Origin: Bactericera cockerelli
Taxonomy: Eukaryota; Arthropoda; Insecta; Hemiptera; Triozidae
Direction: 5' to 3'
DNA: 64,000 bases
NCBI GenBank assembly: GCA_024516035.1
Contig: CM044962.1
Coordinates: 7,412,659 to 7,476,658 of the forward strand
Positions 1 through 11,300 of the stretch are shown piece by piece. The position numbers were made by a program, and so were the translations under genes. The notes beneath the pieces are model-generated. The model was given only the letters and a program-made list of their open reading frames with translations. It was not told the DNA's origin and searched no databases. Each line of letters begins with the position of its first letter. Position 1 is the first letter of the stretch.

Positions 1-193
1 ACCTAGGTTTCTCAAAAACAACTTATAATATCAAATTTAAAATTAAAGTCAAATATTGCCTGTATTAAAAAATTGTACATAGAGTCAAATAGAAAACATC
101 AAGTGTCCTCCCAATCATTCTGTGAATTGATATGTATAATAATAATATAAAAAGTACAGTGTACAACTGTACATATACAAACTTTATCCTCAC

Positions 194-408
194 CTTTTTA
201 GAATTGCATTTGAATTTTCAAGAACAGAAATAGAAGAAGGGTGGCTGTCTTGAGAGCCAAGGAACATGTCTTGTGATAGCTGCTGTGACTGCTCCCCAAG
301 TTCACAATATGTTCCTTGTGAATCAGTTGTCAAGTCATTGGTAGTCACACCTTTACCATACACAGACACGGACAATGCATCTAAACTGTCTGATGAGCTG
401 TTCTCCAT
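194..408 (-). CDS. First coding exon of an unrecognised gene (partial, runs off left edge)
   Basis: A 71-codon open exon starts with ATG at 408 in an ATGGAGAAC context. It ends at a strong donor (GTGAGG, intron side 192-193) with two bases of a split codon. A 3' splice site (TTCACAG) lies at 428-430, so the exon carries a short 5' UTR. The peptide is acidic and Ser/Gln-rich with no recognisable domain, signal peptide or membrane segment. The rest of the gene would lie left of this window. I do not recognise the family. Confidence 0.6.
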
Positions 409-430
409 GGTTATGCAAGAAGAGCACCTG

Positions 431-1732
431 TGAATATAAATAAGAGTCTGAATTGCAAAAACTGAAAAAAATTTAAGAGTTTTATGAATTTATACAAAAA
501 TAAGCTGGATTAGATACTTGATAAAAAAAGAAAATAAACTAGTGGGACACCACTCAACTTTCCTTATCACTAAAAAAAAAGTCAAATTCCCCCTCTGGTA
601 ACTCAACAGTAACAGTTTGCTAAAAAGCAATGTCAAATTTGTAATCAGCTCCTCAAAAAATTTAAATCTGTTCTCTGGATTTTTTTTTTTATTTTAATTA
701 ACTATAAACTTTTATTTCTTTTCATTTTATAAATAAAACAATGCATTCATTTCTTCAGAAGGCAATGCTGACAACACACTGGCAGCATTACCCCTCTGAA
801 TCGCCAAACTTATTTTCTCTGTTAAATAGCTCTTAGATCTTAGGTCTCCAGTTTTATCAATCATTGGTTTTGATATTTCACAACCCCCATCCAAGATATA
901 TAAAAAAAATAGTTAGTCCAAGTGGGACCCTTCAAATAACAGGTGGATTGGGGCCAGGTTCCATAAAGTTCAAGATATCAAAAAAATGATCAGAGTAAAG
1001 CCCTATCATTATTTTATTCTTAGGAAATGTTGTTCTCTAACTTTTTTTGTATATTTAACTTTATGTATTTAATGCTGCAATACACCACATACTGAAAATT
1101 ACATTGGATTGCAGTAACTATTAAATATTAAATGAAGGATATGAATGTTTAAATAAAATATAATAAAGTTCTTGGAAAAAAAAGTTGTGGCAGAAGAGTA
1201 CAACCAATTTTAACCTAATGTTCCATGGTTTGTGTGGTATATAAAATCATGTTTCATACCGAATTTCAAGTTCCAAAGTTGTAGCTCTTACTGTTCTTCT
1301 TGTGTGAGTTTGAGACTGATCTGTTTTGTTTGTTTCAATAAGGTTTGTCTTCATATTTCAAGTTTCGAGCCATTTATCTTTCCTAAGAGTGAATTTGAGC
1401 TATTCTGTAATTATATTAAACACGCAGGTTCAATAGGTCACATAGGAACACAAGCCAATTGTATAATTTCATCATAAAATGGAAAAGATTTGCAGTCCTT
1501 AATGGATCAGATCATTGGTTCAAAACTTTGAAATGGCTTGAACCAAGTGGTTCAATCTTTTTATATGGCTCACCTTTCCCATCACTACTTTATTTACAAA
1601 CACTTCAAACAAAGGGTAACAGGGACAATGTATGCTGTATACAGGCATTACAGGTTGTATTACCACACTGTAAAAAATAACAGCCATAGAAATATATAAT
1701 TTTTCGGTTTGAAATATACAAATTTTATACTC
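431..1732. other. Probable intron, low-complexity AT-rich DNA
   Basis: No gene is seen here. A degraded copy of the Ala-like SINE end (the 'gtggcggaatt' type motif, reverse) lies near 545-620. The small open frames at 1232-1680 lack splice sites and recognisable protein character. Confidence 0.5.
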
Positions 1733-1734
1733 AC

Positions 1735-1850
1735 CATCAGCTCCTATTTTTAGACGTATAGATAATCCTCTCTAATGCATGTACTTTTGGCAATAAGAAC
1801 AGGTGCAATTGAATTGGTCTTGTGCTAGGTCCAAACATCAAGTTTAAACC
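1735..1850 (-). other. Possible upstream non-coding exon of the left-edge gene
   Basis: On the minus strand a good donor (GATG followed by GTGAGT) lies at 1733-1735, upstream of the 3' splice site at 428. It could be the end of a 5' UTR exon of the left-edge gene. The upstream boundary is a guess, and no coding potential is claimed. Confidence 0.3.
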
Positions 1851-2107
1851 GGGTTGGTTTTAAACCAACTGTAAAATAGGTAATCTGATGAAATAGTAGG
1901 TATTACTTTGTTAAAAATAATATAATAGTCATTACATTATGTTCTTTTTTGGAATTACCGAAATTTTATTAAAATTTAAATAGGTACAAATTTGTTTTAC
2001 TGAAATTTTGCGATTTGCATTTGAATGATTTGAATTTTGAAAAGAATCGCCAGAAGTATGACGTCAGCGAAGAGGTTTGATAAATAACCGTTCACACCGG
2101 TGAGTGT

Positions 2108-2320
2108 GCCAGCGTAGATGTCGCGCGTTGAATGCACCTTTTCTCGTACTATCACTAAAGATAACAACGTTCAGCGAGGTCAAGACTTCGTGATGCTGGC
2201 ATTCCGGCCCAACCCAGGGTGGGTGAGGTGAATCTAGATAGCAGGTTTGTGAGTTTCTTGCGAATGGAAAGAAGAACCCCCGTCGCGTACACAACCATGC
2301 AGTTGAAAAACGACGTTAAA
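2108..2320 (+). repeat. 5S rRNA-headed SINE, diverged copy
   Basis: The head matches the start of 5S rRNA (GCCAGCGT, GTTGAATGCACC, then a damaged box A). It is followed by the core GGGTGGGTGAGG and the AACCCCCGTCG / GACGTTAAA end seen in the better copies at 7460 and 10251. Confidence 0.75.
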
Positions 2321-2331
2321 ACCTGCTGGTA

Positions 2332-2481
2332 TGCAGAGACGAATTTGTAATCCCTATAGGGTTCACTGTAGGGTGGTCCCGAGCTTGCTATAGGGAATAC
2401 TTCGACCTTGACAATTATTTATTGAAGAAACATCTGAATGCATGCACATGCGCACAGACGCTTTAAGCAAACGTCTCTGCA
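2332..2481. mobile_element. MITE, TGCAGAGACG family, copy 1
   Basis: The ends are inverted repeats (TGCAGAGACG and CGTCTCTGCA) flanked on both sides by TA. The body matches a second copy at 44465-44622. A TA target duplication with short terminal inverted repeats fits a Tc1/mariner-type non-autonomous element. Confidence 0.75.
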
Positions 2482-2483
2482 TA

Positions 2484-4284
2484 ACAAAATCAGCTGAAGG
2501 GACAAATGACCCAGGCATCCCAACAATGAGGACTCTGAATACCACCCCTAATAAAACAACAAACAATCGGTGAAGGGACGAGAGTCTTAAGCCGCATTCC
2601 TCATCCAGTCCCGGATTAATTCAAAACGTGGATAAAATCTCAAGAAGAGATAGGTGCCATAGTTTATTTTAGACGCGGGATGAAAGTATCCCATTAAATA
2701 TCAGTTCACTACCTAGGAAACAAAAAAAAAAAAAACAGTTCCGGATTCACGCATGGACATGGTAGGCGCAACATTCGCCCTGGGCGGTACTCTAATGGCC
2801 GGGCCAAGATGCACCTGCCAGTCAAGCCAATATTAATGTCCTTAATTTACAAGAAGAAGCAATAATTTGCCCATACATGAGCGTCAATATTATCTTCAAG
2901 CCGAAATCCCACCGAGTGCAACATTTTGTTCCGAAACATTTTGTGTCGGAATTATCTGAATCAACTGGAATTCGATCTCAATCGATTAAAAAAAAAAGAT
3001 GAATCAACTGGAATTCGATCTCAATCGATTAAAAAAAAAGATGAGTGTTTAACAACCTTTTCATTTCGTAGCCATGAAACAGGAGCTTGTGGTCTGTGTT
3101 GTAGCCTGCCCATCCCGTAGTATGCCTCCCTTCTGTGCGACAAGTGACACAATACTTCCCATTTAGGTGTTGGATCAACACGAGCGCACTGGAAGGTATA
3201 TATCCGTTACAAACAAATGTAAACAAATTAAGAATACAAATTTTTGTCGGCGCGGGGGTTCAAACCCCGGACCTTCCGCATGGCAAGCGAGTGCTTAACC
3301 ACTGAGCTAATCGCGCACTCTAGATTCTAAAGGAAGAGTGGAGAATGAAACGTTGCAAAACTACGCGAAACAAAATTAATATACATTGCACCCATTGGGA
3401 TCTATGTCTTGAATTTGTAAGATTCAAATACACTCAAACCTGATGGTTTTAAGAAAATAATTTTCAGGTCAAATTTACTTCTGTAAGAGAAAACAACCTC
3501 TTTAAAAGAGAAAAAAGTCATGTCTTCCGAGTTCTCTTATATCCAGGTTTTCGAATGTTTTGCAAGTGACGAGAAAGTACGTCTACATGTGTATGTCTCT
3601 TTCTTTATATACAGGGTGTTCTTCACACCTTGGTCGAGTTTTTTGATAGAATGATTTTTTGATCTCTCAGAAGCCCTTTAAAGCTTAGGAGAAGTACACT
3701 GGTATAAATGTTTCTTTGTAAAGAAAATAATCAAATAAACAAATAAACTAAAAAAAAAAGAAAAATGTCAGAATAAACATTAATATGACAGAGTGTTGTC
3801 ACTATGACCGAGTGTGGAGTAGCGCACAATTATCACCTTGCCTCCGCAGAACGATCACCTATTGCAATGAGACCTGAAAGAAGGTAGAGAAAAAAAGAGA
3901 AACCTATGTTTTTTTCCTAAAAAAATCAATAATATATTCTTTATGAAAGATAAACCAGCAAGATATCCTCTTAAATGTGTCTTCTAATAATTATGATAAA
4001 GCCCAAACCTTTAGGGGACTCAAAAATTTCTCTTTTTCAAACCAGTACTAACTGGTTTGGTCGCTGTGGACACTTCCTAAATTAAAAACAAACAACATTA
4101 TGTACAGTAAACACATATTCCTCCTGTTCACGAAAGTCATTATTGTAAATTCATAAAAATATATACAAGGGAGCCATAATTTAGAGAGAAATAAGTGTTT
4201 AAATTCACTTTACGTAAATAGAAATTAAGATGATAAGAACTGATACTACACTTTGATCTTAGACTGAGAAGCGAAAATAAAACC
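2484..4284. other. Repeat-rich intergenic stretch without a recognised gene
   Basis: This stretch holds a 43-bp direct duplication (about 2954-3043) and a copy of the repeat that carries 'catttcgtagccatgaaacagg' type sequence (3050-3200). It also holds a tRNA-like SINE head (3249-3319) and a lone 'tacagggtgttc' end near 3613 resembling the tips of the foldback element at 10918. No coding exon is supported. Confidence 0.55.
3249..3319 (-). repeat. tRNA-like SINE head (Gly-GCC-like)
   Basis: The minus strand shows a box A-like AGCTCAGTGGTTAAG, a TTGCCAT anticodon-loop candidate and a box B GGTTTGAACC. The acceptor stem does not pair, so I read it as a tRNA-derived repeat rather than a functional tRNA. 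A decayed relative lies at 31145-31215. Confidence 0.6.
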
Positions 4285-4335
4285 GACCTCAGTAGCTTGA
4301 TCGATAAGGCAACGGGCTTATAACTGTCCAAGTAA
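4285..4335 (+). repeat. Head of Thr-like tRNA SINE (fragment)
   Basis: The segment ACCTCAGTAGCTTGATCGAT...GGCTTATAAC matches the tRNA head of the family also found at 18715, 58760 and 59085 (reverse there). It is truncated after the anticodon arm. Confidence 0.55.
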
Positions 4336-4559
4336 TTTTTTAGTAAAGTGAGTTTGAATAATTGTAATATTACGATTTTTTTAGTTTAACGTCGCTTCCA
4401 ACTGCATGGTCATGTCATGACGGGGGTTTTACCCTCCATTCGCTGGAACCTCACAAAATAGCTACTCAAATCAAACTCCCCCCGCCCGAGTGCACAGTGC
4501 ACACTGATATTATAAACAAGGTTTTTATGTTGAAAATATACGTTGGCAAGTATTCCTGC

Positions 4560-4760
4560 ATGGGGTAAATCGCACATCGAAATGTGTGGTTTAGTACGAG
4601 CCAACTTTTCCACTTCCATCACATTCCCCCAACTGAAGCCAAGCTGATTTCAACAACATATCAAAATGTGTGGTTTAGGACGCGTTCCACTTCAGTTGCC
4701 TGGAGACCATCACATCCCCCCATCTGAAGCCAGGCTGGTTTCAACAACAACAACAATTTA
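4560..4760 (-). repeat. SINE/LINE tail module ending in (CAA)n
   Basis: Two overlapping partial copies of the 'gccaacttt...ggagaccatcac...caagctgg' module end in acaacaacaac. The same tail follows the reverse transcriptase at 15740 and appears in modules at 17710, 21740, 58430 and 58930. It lies just beyond the AKAP17A stop codon, so it may be in the 3' UTR. Confidence 0.55.
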
Positions 4761-4792
4761 TGTGAAATCAGCCACCTAGAAAAATACTCGAC

Positions 4793-5351
4793 TCAAGCAT
4801 TCATGATGCTCTCAAACGTCAACTCCTCCTCGTCATCGTACAACTTCTTGCACTCCTCCAGAATGTTCCCGCCCTCTTCCTCTCTCTCCTCCTTCCCCTC
4901 TCCCTCCTCTTTCTCCTTCTTTCCCTCCTCCTCCTCCCCGTCCTTCTTCTTCCCCTCCTCTCCCCCCTTCTTCTTCTCCTCCTCTCTCTCTTTCTTCTTC
5001 TTCTTGCTCTTCTTCTGTTTCTTGCTCTTCTTCTTCGATTTCTTCTCGCCGCCGCCATCTTTGTTCTTCGCATCGTCGGTGCCGTTTCGATCTTTGCTGC
5101 TTCGATCCCGATCTTTGCTTCGATCTCGATCTTTGCTGCTTCGATCTCGATCTTTGCTGCTTCGATTTCGATCTTTGCTGCTTCGATCTCGATCTTTGCT
5201 GCTTCGATCCCGATCTTTGCTGCTTCGATTTCGATCTTTGCTTCGGTCTCGATCTTTGCTGCTTCTATTTCGATCTTTGCTGCTTCGATCTCTGCTGTAG
5301 CTGCGCGTGCGTGACCTCCTAGTTCTCGATCTACTTCTGGACTGAGAGGAT
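4793..5351 (-). CDS. AKAP17A: AKAP17A exon 12 (terminal), RS/KDR repeats and acidic tail
   Basis: The exon begins after TCTCCCTCAG and encodes [17 protein letters not shown]. About nine repeats of RSSKDRD / RSKDRN (21- or 18-nt units, about 5090-5290) follow, then Lys/Glu runs, and the protein ends LTFESIMNA before TGA at 4795-4793. The 21- and 18-nt units differ by whole codons, so repeat change has kept the frame. Confidence 0.9.
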
Positions 5352-8300
5352 CTGAGGGAGAAAAGAGCAACAATTTTTTGTTTGTTTGTGGAATTGAGAA
5401 TATAGAAAAACTATATTTGAGGCGAATCGGTTGAGATACAAGTGGTTAGAAGGGTGGTACGGAAGAAAGGCATTCTCTTCCGCACCTATGCACAGTATGC
5501 ACACATACAAGAATGTATATTTAATTGCTAAATAAAGGGAAGTCAATAAATTTTCATTGCCAAGTATTTTTATTGCCAAGTCACGAGGAGGTATTGTGTC
5601 CATAATTGGCAGTGTATTTTATATTTATAGATAAGAATGTGGTTCTGACTGAGGGTGGAGAACACCCCCATGTTATGAGGGTGTATTTGAAGAAAATAAA
5701 ATTCCTTGTCTCATTCTCTCTCTTTCTATTATTATTATTTAACTCTTTATTAGAAGGAAAAAAACTATACTATAAAAAAGTTAAATTAGACGATTATACC
5801 ATTTTATTGTACCTATAAATTGTAAAATAGTAAATAAAGTTTGATACTATTTATATTTTTTCATGAGCAAAATAGATAACATGAATAAAATATATATGTA
5901 TAAAATTGTAAAATAATAATACAAATAAATAAAATCAATCAATAAAATATATACAGATGTCCTAACTAAAGGGCGGAGTTATTATTGCCTATAACAATCT
6001 CTCATTCTCTAGAAGCTCTGGAGGAACTTACCTGGACCGAGATCTACTCCGGGTGCGAGACCGTCTACTTCTGGACCTTGACCTACTCGAGTAGGATCGT
6101 GACCTACTTGAGTAGGAGCGTGACCTACTCGAGTAGGAGCGAGATCTGGAATAACTGCGCGACCTTCGTGACCGCTTCCGTGACCTGTGAGGAGGGAAAA
6201 TGAATATATTATTATTATTTATTTTTTTTACTTCAAATACCTACACTTGAAAGTTATATGTTATAACAATCAAGCAATAACTGGTATGCTCATTTATTCA
6301 CTCATTCATTCACACATGTATTCATTTAAAGAGATCGGGTTGTTGGGACATATCGTTGAATTTTTTCATGCATGATGTTTTTTTTTTTTTTTTTTTAATC
6401 TTGATAAAAAAAAATATATTATTTTATTCGTAAAATAAATAGATAATTTGGTTACAATTGTTTGTAAGGGATACCTTCCGGTGCGCTCGTGTTGACCCAG
6501 CACCTAAATGGGAAGTATTGTGTCACTTCTCGCCCATCAGAGGGGAGGCATACTACGGGACGGGCAGGCTACAACACAGACCACAAGCGTCTACAGTAGC
6601 TCCTGTTTCATGGCTACGAAATAAAAAAGGCTGTGAAACACTCATCTTTAAAAAAAAGATGAAAAAAAAAAAAAAAAAAAAATCAATGACATTTTTCATG
6701 TTATAAAATCTGACATCTACTTGACATTGATTAACATTTTCATTTATTTTAAAACACCTAATAATTTTAACTAATATGTACCAACGTTTCATGTCATTTT
6801 ATTTAACTTCTTTATTTGTATTTTTCCTTTGAAATTCTTTTTATATTATTATTATATTATGCTTTATTAGGAGGACAAAGTACAATGTTAACAGTACAAA
6901 ATTAAGAAAAAACAAACAAATGACAAAATAAATAAGTAAAAAAAGAAAATAACACTAATTTCCTACCTAAAGGGTGGGGTTATTGCCTGTTGCAATCTCT
7001 TCCACCCAACCCTTATTAGTATTCAGACGAGGGTCACATTGTAAAATTGGGTAACTCCCGTTAACCCGTGCACTGGTAGTCAAGTGGTTAAGGCGCTAGT
7101 CTGGTAATCCAGGTAGCGTAGGGATCCGTTGGTTCGAATCCCACCCAGTGCATGAATTTTTCTTCATTAATTTGAGTTTGTGACCACATAATAATGAGAC
7201 TCTGAGGGTTAGGTGGTAGAAAATGCTTTGAGCATTAACCTCGCCTAGTGGTTACCTTCCACTAAAGAGAGTTATTATTATTTTATTTATTTAAATCACA
7301 AACGGGCGGACCCTGTACTAACTAAATTACAATATTTACCCTAACTAATAGGCATTAAAAAATATAATAATTAATATTAACTTAAATAAACTTACACTAA
7401 CTATCAAATTGCACTAAAACTAACAAGTAAAATGCATACTTAGTATTAACTCATTAAAAGCCAGCGTCGATGGCGCGTTGAATGCACCGGTTCTCGTTAG
7501 ATCACCGAAGTTAAGCAACGTCCAGCGAGGTGAAGACTTCGTGATGCTGGCATTCCGGCCCAACCCAGGCTGGGTGAGGTTAATGTGGGTAGCAGGTTTG
7601 TGAGTTTCCTGCGAATGGAGGGTAACACCCCCGTCGTGATATGACCATGTAGTTGAAAGCGACGTTAAATCAAAAAAAAAAAAACTTATTAAAAATAAAA
7701 ATAATAAGATACCTGGATCGGCTGCGACTCCTATCCCGATCGTCGTGTCCGTCCTTGAAGCGCGAGAAATACTTGTAGTAGTCGTTCAGGTCGAAGGGGA
7801 AGAACGGATGGGGGAAGGGCGGGAAGAAGGGCGCCCCCGGGAGCCCGCCCGGGCCGCCCCCCCGCATGGGGTAGCGTGGCACCCAGCCGCCCCTGGCACC
7901 GCGTGGGCGGCGCTGATAGAAGCTGCCCCGGGCAACCCGCCGCCGCCGCCGCCGGCGGTCGATCCGTCCTCGGGCGTCTCGCCGGTGGCACCTGCGAGGG
8001 AGAGAAAAGTGATTAACATGGTCTATTCTGAGCCCAAGCGAGTTTAGGAAATGGCACATTGGAAGCAGAAGATTGGTACATAAAAAAAAAGTTTTCATAC
8101 ATGTGTTAATCACTTTCGCGATGTCACATCGCTACGAAATAAAAAAGGCTGTGAAACACTCATCTTTTTTGTACTTTAAAAAAAAAAAAAAATCTCGGAA
8201 GTAAAATCATGAACAAACCTTCGCCAGTGGCAGGTGTCGAACTCCCGTCCTCCGTGTGAGGGGGAAAACCCGCCCCCTCTTCCTCTGCCCCTGTTGTTGT

Positions 8301-11300
8301 TGTAGAACCCGCCGCGATGGTTGTGGAACCAAGGATTGTTGTTGTTGTTGTAGAAGTGGTTGCCGCCCCTGTAGTGGCCACGCCCTCCTGTGAAATAGAA
8401 ATTCTTACATTATCACCACTCTCGATCAAAAACCGACCTCAGAAGCTTGATTATTATTATTATTTAACGCTTTATTGGTCAACTACATGATACATTCAAC
8501 AAAATATAACATGAAAAAAAAGAACACAATATAATATGTAGTGAACCAAGGGGCGAGGTTAAAGCCTCTGGCTTTCTCTTCCACCGAACCTTATTGATTG
8601 ATAAGGCGGCGGACTTGTAACCTTTGGTTGAGAGGTCGGTTGTTGAGATTTGGTTGAGAGGCCAAAAATATCTATATATTTTTTTTTGAAACTTATCATC
8701 ATACCTCATTCAAATATTTATTTATTTTATTTATTTATTTACACTTTATTAGATAATAGGACATATACAATACAAATAATTACAAACGAAAATACAAAAT
8801 ACAATATATAAAAAAATAAAAAATAATAGCTAACCTCATCTTTTACATTGGTAGACAATATTTATTTTTAAACTCTAAATTAAGTTAGACAAAAATTCAA
8901 AATACTAGGTTCGAAAATTCAGTTTGATGTATTAGCTAGGCTAGTTAGGCAAACAAGCCCTATTGTAAATTGAACAAAATATTTGTTTAATACATTACTA
9001 TAAATAAATAAATAAACACTGCACCGTTATTAGAGCTCTATTTCAGGTACATAAGCGAAGAGTATTTATACATTTTTTAACTGTCAGATACTTAAACTGA
9101 TAGTCAAGTGGTTAACGCGTTAGTCTGGTAATCCAGGTAGCGTAGGGATCCATTGGTTCGAATCCCACCCAGTGCACAAATTTTTCCTCGTTCATTTGAG
9201 TTTGTGATCACATAATAATTAGACTCTAAGGGTTAGGTGGTAGAAAATGCTTTGAGCATTAACCTCGCCTGGTGGTTACCTTCCACTAAAGAGTATTATT
9301 ATTGTTATTAAAATAAATAAATAATTAAATCGAAAACTAACCAGACCGTCGCGTCAAGCAAGGACTTACCTCGCCAATGTCCAGGTGGGTACTAGGACTT
9401 ACCTCGCCAATGTCCAGCTGGGTACTAGTACTAGGACTTACCTCGCCAATGTCCAGGTGGGTACTAGGACTTACCTCGCCAATGTCCAGGTGGGTACTAG
9501 GACTTACCTCGCCAATGTCCAGCTGGGTACTAGTACTAGGACTTACCTCGCCAATGTCCAGGTGGGTACTAGGACTTACCTCGCCAATGTCCAGGTGGGT
9601 ACTAGTACTAGGACTTACCTCGCCAATGTCCAGGTGGGTACTAGTACTAGGACTTACCTCGCCAATGTCCAGGTGGGTACTAGTACTAGGACTTACCTCG
9701 CCAATGTCCAGGTGGGTACTAGGACTTACCTCGCCAATGTCCAGGTGGGTACTAGGACTTACCTCGCCAATGTCCGGGTGGGTACTAGGACTAGGACTTA
9801 CCTCGCCAATGTCCAGGTGGGTACTAGGACTTACCTCGCCAATGTCCGGGTGGGTACTAGGACTTACCTCGCCAATGTCCGGGTGGGTACTAGGACTTAC
9901 CTCGCCAATGTCCGGGTGGGTACTAGGACTAGGACTTACCTCGCCAATGTCCAGGTGGGTACTAGGACTAGGACTTACCTCGCCAATGTCCGGGTGGGTA
10001 CTAGGATTAGGGATACGAATCAAGTATCAATACTTGGCATCCGATACTACTCGATACCGGCATCGATACTTCACATTCTATACTTTTTTAGCGTTTTTTT
10101 ATTATTCAAGTCGCAAATCGCAAGAATTGCATCAACACAATTTCTTTTTCTTTCAATTTTCAAGTTTAAGTTAAGGTTCAAGTTAAAACAAGACAAGTTA
10201 GACCGATTCTATTGCTATTTAATACTATAAATCTAAGTATTCTAGTGTCTAGCCAGCGTCGATGGCATGTTGAATACACCGGTTCCCTTCAGAACACCGA
10301 AGTTAAGCGACATCCAGCGAGGTTAAGACTTGGATGGGTGACCATTTAAATTCTAATTCTCGTGACGCTAGCTTTTCCCGGCCCCACTCGGGCTGGGTGA
10401 GGTCAATGTGAGTAGCAGGTTTGTGAGTTTCCTGCGAATGGAGGGTAAAACCCCCGTCGTGATATGACCATGGCAGTTGAAAGCGACGTTAAACCCCACT
10501 TAAAAAAAAAATTCTAGTGTCTCTACCGCATCCCTAAAGCCAACCAAGTACTTTAGGTATTGGGTATTGATACCAACTGAGTACTTTTGGTATCGATACT
10601 TTTGGTCTGATACTACTCATGAGTACGATACCATTTATACGAGACTGCTCATGAGTACTGGTATCGATACTTTTCATTCGATACCACATCCCTAACAAGG
10701 ACGTACCTCGCCAATGGCCGGGTGGATACTCCATCGTGTGATCGGGCGGCGTCGGGAACTCGCTACTCTCGGCTTTCACTTCGGCAGTCTTCGGCTTGGT
10801 GCTCGACGAGCCCACGGAACTATCCGAATCAGCGTCCGAACTGTCGTCAGAGTCCAGTGCCGTCTGCTTTCCACCTGAACAAGTCCGAAAAAAAATTTAT
10901 TACGTGGCGAAAATATACAGGGTGTCCCACCAAACTTGGACACCTCAAATTACTCGGCCCCTGAAAGAGTTTTTGAAAAATAAAAAAATCTAGGGTACAT
11001 GTGCTAATTATGCGGTTTCAGTTATGAATTTTTTTTTATACAGGGTGGTTCAAAAGTCAGAAATTGAGGTGTCAACTTTCGATTTTTAAATGGATCGACC
11101 TAAATTTTATTTAATAATTTTACTTCTAAATGATTCCTGAGTACTTTTTTAAACAAAAATATTACATACAGGGTGGTTTTTTTTCGACCAATTTTTTTTT
11201 TCTAAATCTTGAATAACTCAAGTTTAGTTAATTTTTTCGATAACAAGAAGAGAATATGTTTGTGTAATGAATACACGCACTTTCAATTGGCATCAAAATT

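Noticed and set aside
4803..5373. Open frames rich in Ser/Phe (plus) and Glu/Ala/Ile (minus) over the AKAP17A last exon
   Set aside because: They are shadows of the RS/KDR exon; the phase from exon 11 fixes a different minus-strand frame ending FESIMNA.
8160..8429. Thr-rich minus-strand frame over AKAP17A exon 9
   Set aside because: It is out of phase with exons 8 and 10; the phase-consistent frame is Gly/Asn/Arg-rich.
9337..10230. Long repetitive open frames on both strands
   Set aside because: They come from the 33/39-bp array, whose unit is a multiple of three without stops. Coding is not needed to explain them, although exonisation was noted as a possibility.
7460..10510. Genuine 5S rRNA genes
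   Set aside because: Only the first part of 5S is preserved and it is joined to a SINE core and poly-A tail with target duplications.
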